Positions 1 to 13,720 of a DNA stretch of 64,000 bases are shown here, one piece after another. Source of the stretch: Cynocephalus volans (lineage: Eukaryota; Chordata; Mammalia; Dermoptera; Cynocephalidae); the NCBI RefSeq assembly GCF_027409185.1, contig NC_084467.1, forward strand, positions 88,110,501 to 88,174,500, given 5' to 3'. A program made the position numbers and the translations under genes. The first letter of the stretch is position 1, and each line of letters starts with the position of its first letter. Under the pieces are notes generated by a model. The model did not search any database. It saw only the letters and a program-made list of their open reading frames with translations, and was not told the DNA's origin.

Positions 1-1379
1 ATAAGTAAAGAAAAATTATTGGCAGAAACTATACCAAAGTATAAGTATGTCTTTGACTGGTGGGATGATGGTTCAAAATTTTACTTATTAATAGAATTTT
101 AAATTTTCTACATTTTCCTCATTAAGAATATCCTACCTTTTAAAGTAAATAAAGCATAAATGCTGTTTTTAAAAACAGATGAACAAAAACAAAGAAAAGC
201 CATCAGAATGATGCAGTGTCGTTTACCTAGTAATTAGGAAGAATGCATTTTTTCAGGTCTTAGGTGTTAAGGTTTAAGTAGGGCATCTAAGTATCCTGAC
301 TCTTCTGCTATAAATCTGATATCCTTACTCACCCTAGATGGGATCAGGGAGCTTAGTAACCAGGCTCCTTAAAGGAATGCAGGCAGTAATTTGTTCACTG
401 GTTTTTGACAATATATCATAAAAACATAAGGTCTTTGACAATAAATTGAATGAGGCTATATCTGTGAAAGAACCTAGCACAGATTCTTCTTGATTATTCA
501 TCTGTAAGATTCTTAAAGGAAATTTTTATGAAGCAAATAATAATGTGGAAACAAGAGGATTCATTACAATTGAAAGGATAAAAGGGTATTAGGTTGTAAG
601 AGAAAAAAACGTACAAAGGACTGAAATTAAATCTTAAATGTAAAATTGTTTTAAGTGTGTTTTCAGTTAGAATGGGAAAATATTGCAGACTTTCAAATGA
701 GGAAACAATATTAATCTTATACATTATAGAAGTGAAACATAATCTTTGTTCTGGCCGATTTTTGTATTTATGGATTTGCTGTGCATTTATAGTTTGTTTT
801 AAGTAAGTAAACTTAATAGTTTTACCTATGTGGTATTCCAAAACCAAACTGTGTGTTTGTACAAATACTAATATCTTGATTATCTTCATTTTGAGTTTAT
901 TCTGCCCTTAGGTGGAATAGCAAATTAAGTTGTAAGTCTTTAAATGTAATCTGGTACAAATGACCATTTATTTGCAAATATTCTACTTTCCAACTTTTAA
1001 AAAAACATATATTATAAGAGACTGAGAGCATTAATAAGAACTGTATTATCATGGTGAATATATATATTGATGTTGTATATTATGTTTGGAAATAGAGAAG
1101 CATAACTGTAAAATTATACCCTAGCTTAGAAACTGACCTTTAAATTTTCATTGAAAATAAGTTAGAGAATCGCTGTTATAATAGGAAACTTATGGTTTTG
1201 GTTGCACAGAATAAACAAAAGACTTCCTTGAACAGATTTGAAATCATTGTTTGACATTTTCCCGGCCTATGGTAAATATAAGTTGCTGGCGACTTAACTC
1301 TCTTTCCATATAGAGATAAGGGCACCAGGATGTCCTGGAATTTTACAGTAGCATGTAGTGGGAGCCAGGGAACCCACTA

Positions 1380-1535
1380 TTTAACTGTATAAGCTGATAT
1401 TTCCAATTACTAGTTACATGACCTTGAACAAGTCATCTAACTTCTCTATTCACTATTTTCTTCATTTTTAAAATGAAGAGATTATATTAGATGGTTTCTA
1501 AAGCATTGTCCACCTCTAAAATGCTGTAATTTTAT
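1380..1535 (+). repeat. MIR-like fragment
   Basis: It carries the typical MIR wording around 'agttacatgacctTGAACAAGTC' and the 'cttctctattc...ttcatttt-aaaatg' block, which derive from the MIR core. It is decayed and partial. Confidence 0.5.
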
Positions 1536-1982
1536 TTCACATTAGGGCTTTTTTGCTATTGCAGAGTCACAAAAGTGAGACAGATGGTTGATAAAGAAGT
1601 CTATATATTCTTTTCTCTAAGTTTGATCCTCTGTGTGTAACAAAGAGAAATATTCAGTTTTTTTCTCTGGAATTCAAATGAAATGCTTAAGATCTTTTTT
1701 TTTATAATTAAGTATATATTTTTAATAGTGAATATATATATTTCACCATTTAAAAAATTCATTCTCATATTCATGGTGCTGCTCTGTTTGTGTGTGGGGC
1801 ATATTCAGCTGAGGGTAGGAATTGCTAAATTTAGCAAGCTAGACTTGGTGTCTTTGAGAATAGGTCTCTCTGTAACCATGGTACTCAGCCTAGTATAGGC
1901 TGTAAATAATGATTATTGAATCTGTTTGAATATTTTATATGCTATTATAATAATTAGGAGTTAAGGAAAGGAAGGATCATAT

Positions 1983-2065
1983 ATGAGGGTACTTCAAAAA
2001 GTTCATGGGGAAATGGAATTAAAATATATTAATCTTTCCATAAACTTTTTGAAGACCCCTCATAT
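1983..2065. mobile_element. Mariner-derived palindromic MITE, copy 1
   Basis: About 80 bp with inverted ends (TGAGGGTACTTCAAAAAG on the left, CTTTTTGAAGACCCCTCA on the right) flanked by TA. Next to the left end is AAATGGAATTAAAA, also found inside the left end of the mariner at 31490, which suggests an internal-deletion derivative. Confidence 0.8.
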
Positions 2066-2284
2066 CTAGAACCATAAAAGGTAGCTTGGCTGTGAGAACT
2101 CTGAAGAGATAGACTAGAAACAGGATTTATATTCAAAGAATTTGAGGTGGGAGATGGAATCATCGAAAGGATAGAGGTGGAGTGAAGAAAGACTAACAAA
2201 TTCAAAGAAATCAGAACCAAAACCAAAGCTATGAGGAAAGCCTGGTGAGGAATGCTACTATTTAGTATGTTCTCAATCTTTAAT

Positions 2285-3710
2285 TTTTTAAATCAACTTT
2301 ATAGGGTTATAATTCACTTGCAATAAAATGTACCCATTTTAAGCATACAATTTAGTGAGTTCTGATAAATGAGTATAATATAACCACTACCACATTCTTC
2401 GCTGAATATTTCCATCACCACCAAAAATTATTTTCTATCCCTTTGCATTCAACCCTCAACCCCAGCCCTTGGGCACAGGCAACCATAAATTTGCACCTGT
2501 CACTACAGATTAGTTTTGCCTTTTCTAGAATTTCATATAGAGGGAATTATATAGTACATATTGTTTTACTTAAATTTTTTTGCTCAGTATATTTTTTGAG
2601 ATTTTCTGATGTTTTAGTGAGTATTAGTATTTCGCCCATTTTTATTGCTGAATAGTATTCCATGGTATGGCTATATCACAATATATTCAGTAATTCACCT
2701 TTTGATGGGCATTTGGGTTATCTTATTTCTGTCTTTTACAAATAAAGCTCTTATGAATATTCATAGTGTAGACATATGTTTTTGAATTTCTTGGGTACAC
2801 TTAAGAGTGGGATTGCTTGGTCATGTGAAAAGATTATGTTGTTGTTGTTTTCTTTTAATGAGAAACTACCAAACTTTTTCAAAGCGAATATACCATTTTA
2901 CATTTCCACTGTAATGTTGAGAGCTCTGTTTGCATTAAATCCTCCCCAATACTTGGAAGCATCAGTTTTTTAAGATTAGCCATTTTAATATGTGTACAGT
3001 GGTATCTTATTGTGATTTTAATTTGTGTTTCTCTAATGACTATGATGTTGAACACCTTTTCATATGCCTTTAAGCTATTTATTTGTCTTTATTGGTGAAA
3101 TATCTTTTGTCTATTTTTATTTTATTTCATTTTATTTATTTATTTATTTGGTGGCTGGCTGGTATGGGGAGCTGAAATCTTTTGCCTATTTTTAAATTGG
3201 GTTGTTTGACTTCCACTTATTGTGTTATGAGAGTTCTGTATATATTCTGAATAGAATGTCATTGTCAGATATATGTATTGAGAATATTTTCTCTCATGAC
3301 GTGGTTTGCCTTTCCATATTATTTTCATAGTATCTTTGGAAGAGAAGTTTTTAATTTTGATGACCAGTTTACCTATTTTTAAAGTGATGGTTTGTGCTTT
3401 TTACATCCTAAGAAATCTTTGTTTATCTTTACATGGTCATGATTTTCTCCTATGCTTCCCCCCCCCCATAATTTTCCTTTTATTGGGGAGTAATTTTTCT
3501 CAGGTCTCTGCACCAAGGATCTCCTATGCTTTTTTACTGAATATTTATAGTTTTAGCTTCTATGCTAGGTCTATGACTTATTTCTAGTTAAATTTGTTTT
3601 GAGGCAGTTAAGGATAAAGGTTCATTTTTTAAAAAATCATCTCATTATTTCAGAACTACTACTGACCTTTCTCTTTGGTGCCTTTGGTAAAAATCATTTG
3701 ACCAAATATG
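2285..3710 (-). mobile_element. L1 (L1M-type) 3' part, antisense
   Basis: Read on the minus strand this is the end of L1 ORF2 and its 3' region. The + strand shows diagnostic antisense wording such as 'tagtattccatggtatgg', 'gattgcttggtcatgtg' and 'attgggttgtttgact'. It is decayed with many stops. It is interrupted by a 57-bp SINE piece (3120-3176) and, further right, by an LTR. Confidence 0.8.
3120..3176 (-). mobile_element. Heavily truncated antisense tRNA SINE with an 18-bp duplication
   Basis: A T-rich tail followed by GGTGGCTGGCTGGTATGGGGA, the 3' end of the CYN-like SINE on the minus strand. It is bounded by ATCTTTTGTCTATTTTTA (3102-3119) and the same sequence with one change at 3177-3194. 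It sits inside antisense L1. Confidence 0.8.
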
Positions 3711-3715
3711 TATGG

Positions 3716-4089
3716 TGCAATGGACTGAATATTTGTGTATTTCCCCCCCAAATTTGTATGTTAAAATTCTAACCCCCAATGTGGGATGGTATTAGGAACT
3801 AGGGCCTTTGGGAGGTAATTAGGTCATGAGAGTGGAGCCCTTATGAATGTGACTAATGCATTTATAAAAAGAGACCCCACAAAACACTCTCTCTGCTCTC
3901 TGCTATGAGAAGATACAATGCGAAGACAGCCATCTGTGAATTTAGAAGAAGCACCTCACCAGAACCTGACCATAATGGCACCTTGATCTTGGACTTCTGG
4001 ACCCCAGAACTATGAAAAATAAATTTATGTTGTTTATAAGCTGCCCAGTCTATGGTACTTTGTTATAGCAGCCCAAACTGGCTAGGACA
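3716..4089 (+). mobile_element. Solo LTR of MaLR (MLT1/MST-like) type
   Basis: TG...CA ends. It contains 'ttaaaattctaacccccaatgtg', 'cttgatcttggacttctgg' and a poly(A) signal region AAATAAATTTATGTTG typical of MaLR LTRs. It lies inside the antisense L1, which resumes at about 4092. Flanks TATGG (left) and CATGG (right) are a near-perfect 5-bp duplication. No internal retroviral sequence is present. Confidence 0.7.
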
Positions 4090-4091
4090 CA

Positions 4092-4480
4092 TGGATGTCA
4101 TTCTGGACTGCATTCTGTTCCATTGATCTGTATTTCTGTCCTTATGTCAATACCAGTCTTGATTACTATAGCTTTATAATAAGTCTGGAAGTTTGGTAGT
4201 TTAACTCCTTCAATTTTGTTCTTCCTTTTCAAAATTGTTTTCATTGTCTAGGTCCTTTGTATTTCCATACGAATTTTAAAATCAGCTTGCCAGTTTCTAC
4301 CAAAAAGCCTGTAGGAATTTTGATTGTGAGTGAATTGAATCTTTTGATCAATTTGAGGCAAAGAATGTGATCTTGGGTGGGGAAGCAGTCAGCTGACCAC
4401 ACACTCTGTATTAAGTCCTTCCTTAAAGGAAGATCTGGGTGGAGCATCTCCATGTCTGCCAATTATGATGGTTAATAGTG
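4092..4480 (-). mobile_element. L1 continuation, antisense
   Basis: It resumes the L1 broken by the LTR, with 'ttctgttccattgatctg' and 'taccagtcttgattactatag', both well-known antisense L1 ORF2 wording. Confidence 0.75.
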
Positions 4481-4559
4481 TTGTTCAGACCTGATTTTTT
4501 TTTTTTTTTTTTTTTAGTCTAATTGTTCTATTAATTACTGAGAAAGGTGGGTTAATTAA

Positions 4560-5210
4560 GACTGGATTTACCTGTTTTTCCTTTAGTTCTGTTAGTTTTT
4601 GCTTTATGTATTTTGAAGCTATGATTTTAGGCACATAAACCATTTATAATGGTATGTCTTCCTGATATATTGACCCTTTATCATTATGCAATGTCCTTCC
4701 TAGATTCTAGAAATAGTTCTTATGCAATGTTTTGCCTGATATTAACATAGCCCCTCCAATTTTTAGTTATTTTTCTCATGGTATATCTTTTTCCATCATT
4801 TTACTTTTTAACCTACTTGTGTCTCTATATTTAAAGTAAGTCTCTTAGAGTAATACTGAATTACTTTAGGAAAAATACAGGAACTTTGCAACTACTATCA
4901 TTAGGTGAAGCTGGATGAAGGGTATGAGAACTCCTGTACTATTTTTTTTAACTTCTATGTGAGCGTAAGATTATTTCAAGAGTGTTCATAATTGCTTGTT
5001 GCTACATTTTTATGATAGCTTCTTTGAAATTCTTGTCTGATAATTCTGGCATTTGTGACATCTCTGTATGTTGTCTGTCCTTACTCATTCAAGCTGAGAT
5101 TTTTTTCTGGTTTTGGGGATGAGTATGTTCATTTTGGCTTATATCCCGGACATTTTGAGTATTCTCATTATGAGACTCTGGTTCCTACTTAAATCTTACA
5201 TGTTAGTAGA
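4560..5210 (-). mobile_element. Further antisense L1-like sequence
   Basis: Wording such as 'gctatgattttaggcacataa', 'ttgaccctttatcattatgc' and 'tgtctgataattctggcat' is typical of older antisense L1 ORF2. It is highly decayed; its right edge is uncertain. Confidence 0.55.
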
Positions 5211-5754
5211 CAGCCATGGGTGAGGGAGGAAGGATACCACCTCTTTGTTGACATTTGCCTTGTGCCCTGTGGTCTCTGTGGCTGCAGGTCCTTGTTAGAG
5301 GGGGAAGGGACAGCACTTTTGCTCTCATTGGTGCAGGGTGGGGATGTTCAGCAAGGCTCAATCCTACAGATCACACAGAATCCAGTTGAAAAGGTTCTGG
5401 CCTGCAGGACTGCTGTCTTCTCAGTCCTTTGGTTAGAGAGAGTGGGTTTTTCTTGAGGCTTTTTGTTGTTGTTCTATGCCTGTTGGCAGTTGCAGGTTGT
5501 GAGCTACTGTAGCACCCAGGGTGGGATACATAGATGACAAAACATCTCCAAGGGAATTCATTGCTGAGTCATCCCTCAAGACCTGAGGTCTCTAGCCATT
5601 TTGCCTTATTTTCTTCACCTTTCAGAGTCTTTCTGGTAGTTGCATTTTGTCTTTGGTATAAGGTTTTTGGTTGTAATTAGCAGGAAGAATAGAGTGGAAT
5701 GAGCTTATTCCATCTTGTCTGGAACCAGAAGTCTCTTGTTTTTTAATATATTAG

Positions 5755-6084
<330 letters not shown>

Positions 6085-6410
6085 TAACTACACATTTGTA
6101 TTCTTGCATTATCTAATGCCCTAGTATTAAGAATATTTCAGTGTATTTTAAATTTTATTAATTCAGCTTTAGTCTAGAAATAAAGGAATTTTATTGTAAT
6201 CTATATCATGATTCATGTCTTCTAGTTAATGCTGTAAATATGAAACATAGTTTCGTGCATTTATAATAATTTGAGAATAAGAGTAATTCTATAATTCTGT
6301 GACCGTTAGAATTTTAGAGTCATAATATTTTTTTACTAAAGTAAAGGCTTTTTATTTAATTGGCTGCATTGATTAGTTCAGCATGACTGATTTGACATAG
6401 TTTCTTTAAA

Positions 6411-7365
6411 AAATTTTATTGAGTTATAATTCACTCATTTAAAGTGTATAATTCAATGGTTTTTTGGTATATTTTGTTTTTAATTTTTTTAAATTGTACT
6501 AAAATATATATACATAACATAAAATTTGCCATTTTAACCTTTTTTAGTGAACAATTCATTGGCATTAATTATACCCACGATGTTGTACAACCATCACCAT
6601 TATCCATTTCCTGAACTTTTTTATCACCCCAAACAGAAACTCTGTAACAATTATGTAATAACTTTTAATTCTCCCTTACCCCCAATCCCAGTAACCTCTA
6701 ATTTTTGTCTATGAATTTGCCTATTCTAGATATTTCATATAAGTAGAATCTTATAATATTTGTTTTTTTATGTCTGGCTTATTTCACTTAGTATAATGTT
6801 TTCAAGGTTTATCCATGTTGTAACATGTATCAAAACTTTATTCTTTTTTATGGACGTATTAAGTTTGAGACCACCTATAGGAGTATTTTGTTGTATGGAT
6901 ATACTACATTTTGTTTATTCATTCATGTGATGATGGATACTTGGGTTGTTTCTACCTTTTGGCTATTGTGAATAATGCTGGGATGAACAATGAATAATGC
7001 TGTAAAAGATGTACACGTATCTATCTGTTCAAGCCCTGCTTTCATTTCTTTTGGGTATATATTTATGAGTGGAATTGCTGGGTCATATGGTTATTCTGCG
7101 TTTAACTTTTTAAGGAACTGTCAAATTGTCTTCTTCAACAATACACCATTTTACATTTTCACCAGCAGAGTTCTAGTTTCTTCACATCCTCACCAACGCT
7201 TGTTATTTCCTTTCTTTTTTTTAATTATAGCCATTCTAGTAGGTATGAAGTGGTATCTCATGGTGGTTTTGACTTGTATTTTTCTAATGACTAATGGTGA
7301 TGACTTTTCATGTGCTTATTGGCCATTTGTATATCTTCTTTTGAAGTACCTCTGATATGACTTGC
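6411..7365 (-). mobile_element. L1 (L1M-type) 3' end, antisense
   Basis: It begins with 'attgagttataattcactc', an antisense L1 3' UTR motif, and continues through 'gtggaattgctgggtcatatgg' and 'catgtgcttattggccatttg'. It is an independent second copy of the family seen at 2285, not a continuation. Confidence 0.8.
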
Positions 7366-8013
7366 TAATAGATTGGATATGTAAAGGTCAGAAAGAAGGA
7401 GGAATCTACTTTGAGAAGTAATTCCTAGCTTTTTAGATTAAATTACTGGATGAATGGATGCTGCAATAAATGATATACGGAAGATAAATTTGGAGGAAAA
7501 TTAGGAGTTCTCTTTGGGATGTTAAGTTTGAGATCACCTATAGGTATTGCAATTGAGATGTCAAATAGTACATTATATGAATATGGAGGTCAGGGATTTG
7601 TCAGCTCATATATTGCTTTTAAAGTCAAAGATTAGATTAAATAACCTAGTATATGCTAGAAGAGAAGAAGGCCAAAGACTGAGCTCTGTAGTATTCCCAA
7701 TATTTTTTTGAGGTCAGAGTCAGGAAGAGGAATCATCAAAAGAAGACTGTGAAGGATTCGCCAGCAGCATAGAAAGAAAACATGAAAATATAATAGTAAA
7801 GCTGAGAAAGTAGTGTTTTTTTTTGACACTAAGGTCTAGATGAACAGAAGTATCTAATGCATTTAATATTATGGAGCCAAAGATACCTTTGATGTGAATA
7901 GTTGCATTCAGAGATATGATAAAACCAACTTTCAGTGAACTGAAGCACACACACAAAAATAAATTCGAAGTGGATTAAAGATTGACATTTAAAGAGCAAA
8001 ACCTTAAGACTGA

Positions 8014-8900
<887 letters not shown>

Positions 8901-9009
8901 TGTTTTGATGATTGTTGCTGAGTAAAAGTATAGGAAAAACAGTTGTGTTTTCTGTATATGTTCGAAAAGACCTTGGTACTGTGAGTGATTTCAAACAAGG
9001 TACAAAAAG

Positions 9010-9110
9010 GGCTGGCCAGTTAGCTCAGTTGGTTAGAGCATGGTCCTGATAATGCCAAGATCTAAGGTTTGATCCCAGTACCGGCCAGCTGCCAAAAAAT
9101 AAAAAAAAGA
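9010..9110 (+). mobile_element. Monomeric tRNA-Ile-like SINE (CYN type) with target duplication
   Basis: GGGCTGGCCAGTTAGCTCAG, then GGTTAGAGC (A box), CTGATAATGCC (anticodon-loop region with the Ile GAT anticodon) and GGTTTGATCCC (B box), followed by an A-rich tail. It is flanked by TACAAAAAG at 9001-9009 and 9111-9119. The duplication and tail mark it as a retroposon, not a functional tRNA gene. Confidence 0.92.
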
Positions 9111-9429
9111 TACAAAAAGCACAAATAAGCCATAAAAGATAAAAGAAAAAATAGATAATTTGAGGTCCATTAAACATCTATATATCAAACAAAGTGAGAA
9201 GACAAGCCACAGATTGAGAGACAATATTTACATTGCATGTAACCACCAATAATTAATAGCCATTAAGGCTAGATTCACATATAGTCAAAATTTACTTTGA
9301 ACATTGTTTAAATCATGTATAAAATTCAGCATAATATTGTTCTCAGTGTGTCTGTCACTACCAGTCTTTCTATCATTAGTGGAACAGGGCATGTATTTGA
9401 GCATCTGAGGAAGAATACTGTAAATGAAC

Positions 9430-9790
9430 ACTCAAAAATATAACCAAAAAGGACAAATAATAAATATCTACATTCTGTCAAAAAAAAAAAAAAAAAAAAG
9501 CCAGAATTACAAAGAACTCTTCCAACTCAGAAAAAGTACAACTCAATAGAAAAGGGGGCAAAGGATATAAATAGGCAATTCACATAAGAGGAAACCTGAA
9601 TGGCTAATAAATTATAAAAAGATGCTGAACCTCACTAGCAATCAGGGAAATCACATTAAAACCAGAAGACACAATTTCACTTTCCTCAGACTGGCAAAAA
9701 TAAAAAGTCTAACAATAACAGGAAGTGGTAAAGATGTGGAACAACACCTTCCCTAAAGTGCTAGTAAGAAAAATATGTGACAGGATTAAT
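9430..9790 (+). mobile_element. L1 ORF2/3' fragment, sense
   Basis: Wording such as 'aaagaactcttccaactcag', 'gggggcaaaggatataaat' and 'gatgctgaacctcactagc' is the distal ORF2 of L1 on the + strand. It includes an A20 run at 9480-9499. It is decayed. Confidence 0.75.
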
Positions 9791-9883
9791 TATTTTAAAA
9801 TTTAATTTTAAAAAATAATATTTTAGTTTTTTTCTGGTAAAACTAAGAAAAAAAATCTTTCAGTATCTTTAGTTTTATGTATG

Positions 9884-9974
9884 TTTTTTGGTGGCTGGCC
9901 AGTATGGAGATCCAAACCCTTCACCTTGGTTTTATGAGCACCGTGCTCTAACCAAGTGATCTAACCCGCAGACC
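9884..9974 (-). mobile_element. Antisense tRNA-Ile-like SINE
   Basis: A T-tail, then GGTGGCTGGCCAGTATGGAGA, and later the complement of the B and A boxes ('gctctaaccaag'). It is more diverged than its relatives. Confidence 0.85.
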
Positions 9975-10259
9975 AAAAGTATTTATCACTTTTTGTTTTC
10001 TGGTAACTTATTATTTTAGTTAACAATTTTTTGACTTCTTTTGAGGTAAGGAAAGGGTTGGTACCAGGTAGCAATATTTGAAGGTTTTTTTTTTTTTTAT
10101 TTTCATAATCAAAAGTGAAACTTTTCATAATAAAAGTGTTCCTATTTTATATTGGAAGAGAAAATCACCTACAAAGTGTCATTGTTGGCAAAATAGGGTT
10201 CCTTAGAATTTCTCTTTTCTTGAGGGGTTTATATATCTTTTAAAGTTCTTTGGACATTT

Positions 10260-10720
10260 TTTGTGACTGATACTGTAGGTTGGCTACCTCAGAGTTCATT
10301 TCCAATCTCTTTTGTCCCTTTCCTAGCTCTAATATGGGGGAAATAAAGGAAAAGTCTCAATTTACCAACTCCCTTGCTACTAGGGGTAGCTATGTAACAC
10401 TGTTTTGGTCAATGAGAGTCAAGAAGATGCCTTTTAGTCTATTTCTTCTTCCTCCTCCTTGCTGCCTGAAACAAGAACCAGAGATGCAGCGATAATTTGA
10501 TGACCTTTTTTCCAATAATCATGTAGACAACAAATGAAAAGTATGGAGGTAACAAGTCAATATATATAGAGAGAGCGAGCCTGGGTCCCTAAGCTGCTGT
10601 AAAAGCTTTGAATCTGGACTCAGGCTTTGTCAGACAAATCCCTATGGGATTGAGCTAGTGTTAGTTGGTTTTTCTTTTGTTTACAGCCAAACCCACTCCC
10701 TAACTGATTTACCTTCTTTT
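10260..10720. repeat. Diverged interspersed repeat, class uncertain
   Basis: Phrases such as 'gggtagctatgtaacactgtt', 'ggtcaatgagagtcaag' and 'gagcctgggtccctaagctg' are shared with a common old mammalian repeat. I cannot name its family with certainty. Confidence 0.35.
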
Positions 10721-11077
10721 TATAATTAAAGTCTTCTCAATTGTTAATTGGCATGAATGGCTGCTGATAAATGGAATGCACAAGATATAAGTTCTTTTAT
10801 AATGTTGCTACAGTAAAATAACACTTGGTTAACAAATTAATACTTTGAGCTTTTGGTTATCATAAATATGTATGTGTATATATGTGTGTTCATGTATATG
10901 TATGTAGATACACATATATAATCAATTTGATTTTATATTAGAATGAAGGAATATAAGGATGTGCTCTTAATATTCTACCTTATGATATTTATCACTTGAA
11001 CAATTAGCATTATAAAGATATATTTTAAACCTAAAAGTATCTTAACATATAGCTTTTTTCTCAGGTGAGAAAACTGA

Positions 11078-11524
<447 letters not shown>

Positions 11525-11789
11525 TAAGTTTCAAAACCTTATTTATTTTGCATGGAGAATATAGTTCTATTATTTGTTGAAGTAAATGTTTAATCCTCAC
11601 AATTGACATATTTTTTGAGGATTTCCTTTGTGCAAGATATTATATTGGGACTGTAAGTGATATAAATAAATAAATAAAAATAAAATGATCTGACCTAAAG
11701 AAATAAACAATCTAGTTAGGGAAATAAGATGCTGCACATAAAACAAAGCTGATTTTTACTAGATATCTGGAACATTTGAGATAATTAAC

Positions 11790-12690
11790 CACTCCCTTCT
11801 TACTGTCTGTCAGCTTCCCTGATACCATTCTTTCCTGGTTCAGATATCTAATGATTTTTTATCAGCTTCCTTAATGTCCATATTGGTTTTCTTCATGGGC
11901 TCCTCTTCCTTTCCATATTGGGAGTGCTTGTAGAATTGTTATTTCTTCTAAGTTATGTCCATATTTTTGGAGATTTCATTCATTCTGTAGGTTTTTATTA
12001 ACATTTATATGTTGGGCCGACCCCGTGGCTCACTTGGGAGAGTGCGGCGCTGGGAGCGCTCCCGCCGCGGGTTCAGATCCTATATAGGGATGGCCAGTGT
12101 GCTCACTGGCTGAGCAAGGTGCGGGCGACACCAAACCAAGGGTTGCAATCCCCTTACCAGTCAGAAAAACAAAACAAAAAAAATCATTTATACGTTGATG
12201 ACTCCTCAATTCATGTCATCAGCTCTAGTTATCACCTGTAGTTTCAGATTTGTGTATCTAAAAACCTTTTGGATATCTTTGCTTGGTTGTTCAATAGGCC
12301 TTGTAAACTTGGCATATCTAAAATTAAACTTTACCTTTTCCCCACCAAACCTGTTGTTGTTTCTATTTTTTCCAATCATTATTTACTCAACCTGGGAACT
12401 TAGACTCTTTCTTCTCCTGTACATCCAGTCAATCAGTAAGACCTTACTGATTCTACTTTCTAATACTTTTTTTTCCTCGTCTGTCTCTCTACTATCACTT
12501 CCCCAGTTCATGCTTGCCTTGTTTCTCATGTGGTCTTTTCTTCCTAACTGATTTTTTATTCTTATCTTACTCACCTCCCAAAATCCAGACTCCACTTAGT
12601 CAGCACTGTGGTCTATCTGAAAACAAATTCAATCATGTCACTTTCCTGCTATCCAGAGGATCCCCATCACATTCCCAAAAAGTGTTTTAT
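11790..12690 (+). mobile_element. L2 LINE tract, split by a dimeric SINE
   Basis: Wording such as 'gatgactcctcaattcatg', 'cttactgattctactttc' and 'aatcatgtcactttcctgct' is L2 3' sequence on the + strand. A dimeric SINE inserted at 12014. Confidence 0.65.
12014..12184 (+). mobile_element. Dimeric tRNA-derived SINE (CYN type)
   Basis: The first tRNA-like unit (GGGCCGACCCCGTGGCTCAC, A box; GGGTTCAGATCC, B box) is joined to a second (GATGGCCAGTGTGCTCACTGG; GGGTTGCAATCCCC) and an A-rich tail. It is flanked by CATTTATATGTTG (12002-12014) and CATTTATACGTTG (12185-12197), 12 of 13 bases equal. It is inserted into L2. Confidence 0.92.
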
Positions 12691-12691
12691 G

Positions 12692-12780
12692 TATGAGGAT
12701 ACTTCAAAAAGTCCATGATTAAATTGAATAAAAAGATAATACAAATCTTTCCATGAACTTTTTTGAAGACCCCTCATATA
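12692..12780. mobile_element. Mariner-derived palindromic MITE, copy 2
   Basis: Inverted ends TATGAGGATACTTCAAAAAG and CTTTTTTGAAGACCCCTCAT with an AT-rich spacer and the shared AATCTTTCCATGAAC right arm. It is the same family as the copies near 1983, 21393 and 35529. Confidence 0.8.
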
Positions 12781-12892
12781 TCTTGAAGAAATATTTTTAA
12801 CATTTATTTTAAATGGGTTTTATAAAAATGTAACTGGCGTATCAAACCTATATTTTCATAGATATTGCTCAGGGTAAGCTAAAGTAGGTATT

Positions 12893-13286
12893 TGTATTAG
12901 TCCATTTTTGTGTTGCTATAACAGAATACCTGAGACTGGGTAATATATAAAGAACAGAGGTCTATTTGGCTTATGATTCTGGGACAGCTGCATCTAGTGC
13001 AGACCTCAGGCTGCTTCTACTCATGGCGGAAAGTGGCAGGCAGCTGGCAGGTGCAAGCAGATCACATGGCGAGAGGAAGCAAGAGAGAGAGGGGAAGTGC
13101 CAGGGTCTTTTAAACAACCAACTCTGGCGGGAACTAATAGAGTGAGATCTCACTCAGGCCCCAGGAGAGCATTAGTCCATTCATGAGGGATCCGCCCCCA
13201 TGACTCAAACAGCTCCCAACACTGCCACACTGGGGATCAGATTTCCACATGAGTTTTGGTGGGGACAACATGTCCAAACTCTATCA
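12893..13286 (-). mobile_element. Solo MaLR LTR (MST/THE1-like), antisense, with perfect 5-bp duplication
   Basis: On the + strand it reads TGTATTAGTCCATTTTTGTG to CTATCA. It contains 'cctgagactgggtaatatat', 'atggcggaaagtggcagg' and 'cacatggcgagaggaagc', the antisense wording of MST/THE1 LTRs. It is flanked by GTATT at 12888-12892 and 13287-13291. No internal sequence remains. Confidence 0.88.
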
Positions 13287-13544
13287 GTATTGTTTCAAAA
13301 AGTGAGGTATTTTAAATTAGAATATCAAGTACTAATTTAAAATTAGTGGAACATCGGTTTGGCAAAACCACAAAGATGATAGGCAAATAACTGAAGCTTG
13401 AGGGACACTGACCTACAGGATGAATCCCAGAATTGTTATTATGACACACTGGACCTTGTGTTATGCACCTATTGCTCCAGGCTAATTTCTGCTGCTCCAC
13501 ATTTTCTCGCTCTGAATTTCTACAACTGAACTGCTTAGAGAGGA

Positions 13545-13720
13545 TGTTTTGTGCATCTGTGCAATCATGCCTGCAGTGCCTACTCCTCTTTTTTTTTTGC
13601 CTGGCTAACTCCTACTCATTCGTTAAGACTCAGTTATTACCTCTACCAGAATATCTTTCTAACATCCCAGGCTGAGCATTTATCCTTTTTTCTCTGTTTC
13701 TATAGTACTTTGTAGATATC
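13545..13720 (+). mobile_element. L2 3' fragment
   Basis: 'ggctaactcctactcattcg' followed by 'ttaagactcagttattacc' is L2 3' wording on the + strand. Confidence 0.6.

Noticed and set aside
494..889. 131-codon minus-strand frame
   Set aside because: AT-rich, no homology, no splice or promoter context; a chance frame.
6990..7355. 121-codon frame
   Set aside because: Antisense of an L1 ORF2 end; hydrophobic only because of T-rich codons.
9010..9110. Functional tRNA-Ile gene
   Set aside because: Mismatched arms, A-rich tail and a 9-bp target duplication show a SINE.
12195..12551. 118-codon frame
   Set aside because: Lies in L2 LINE sequence; no reverse transcriptase motif remains.
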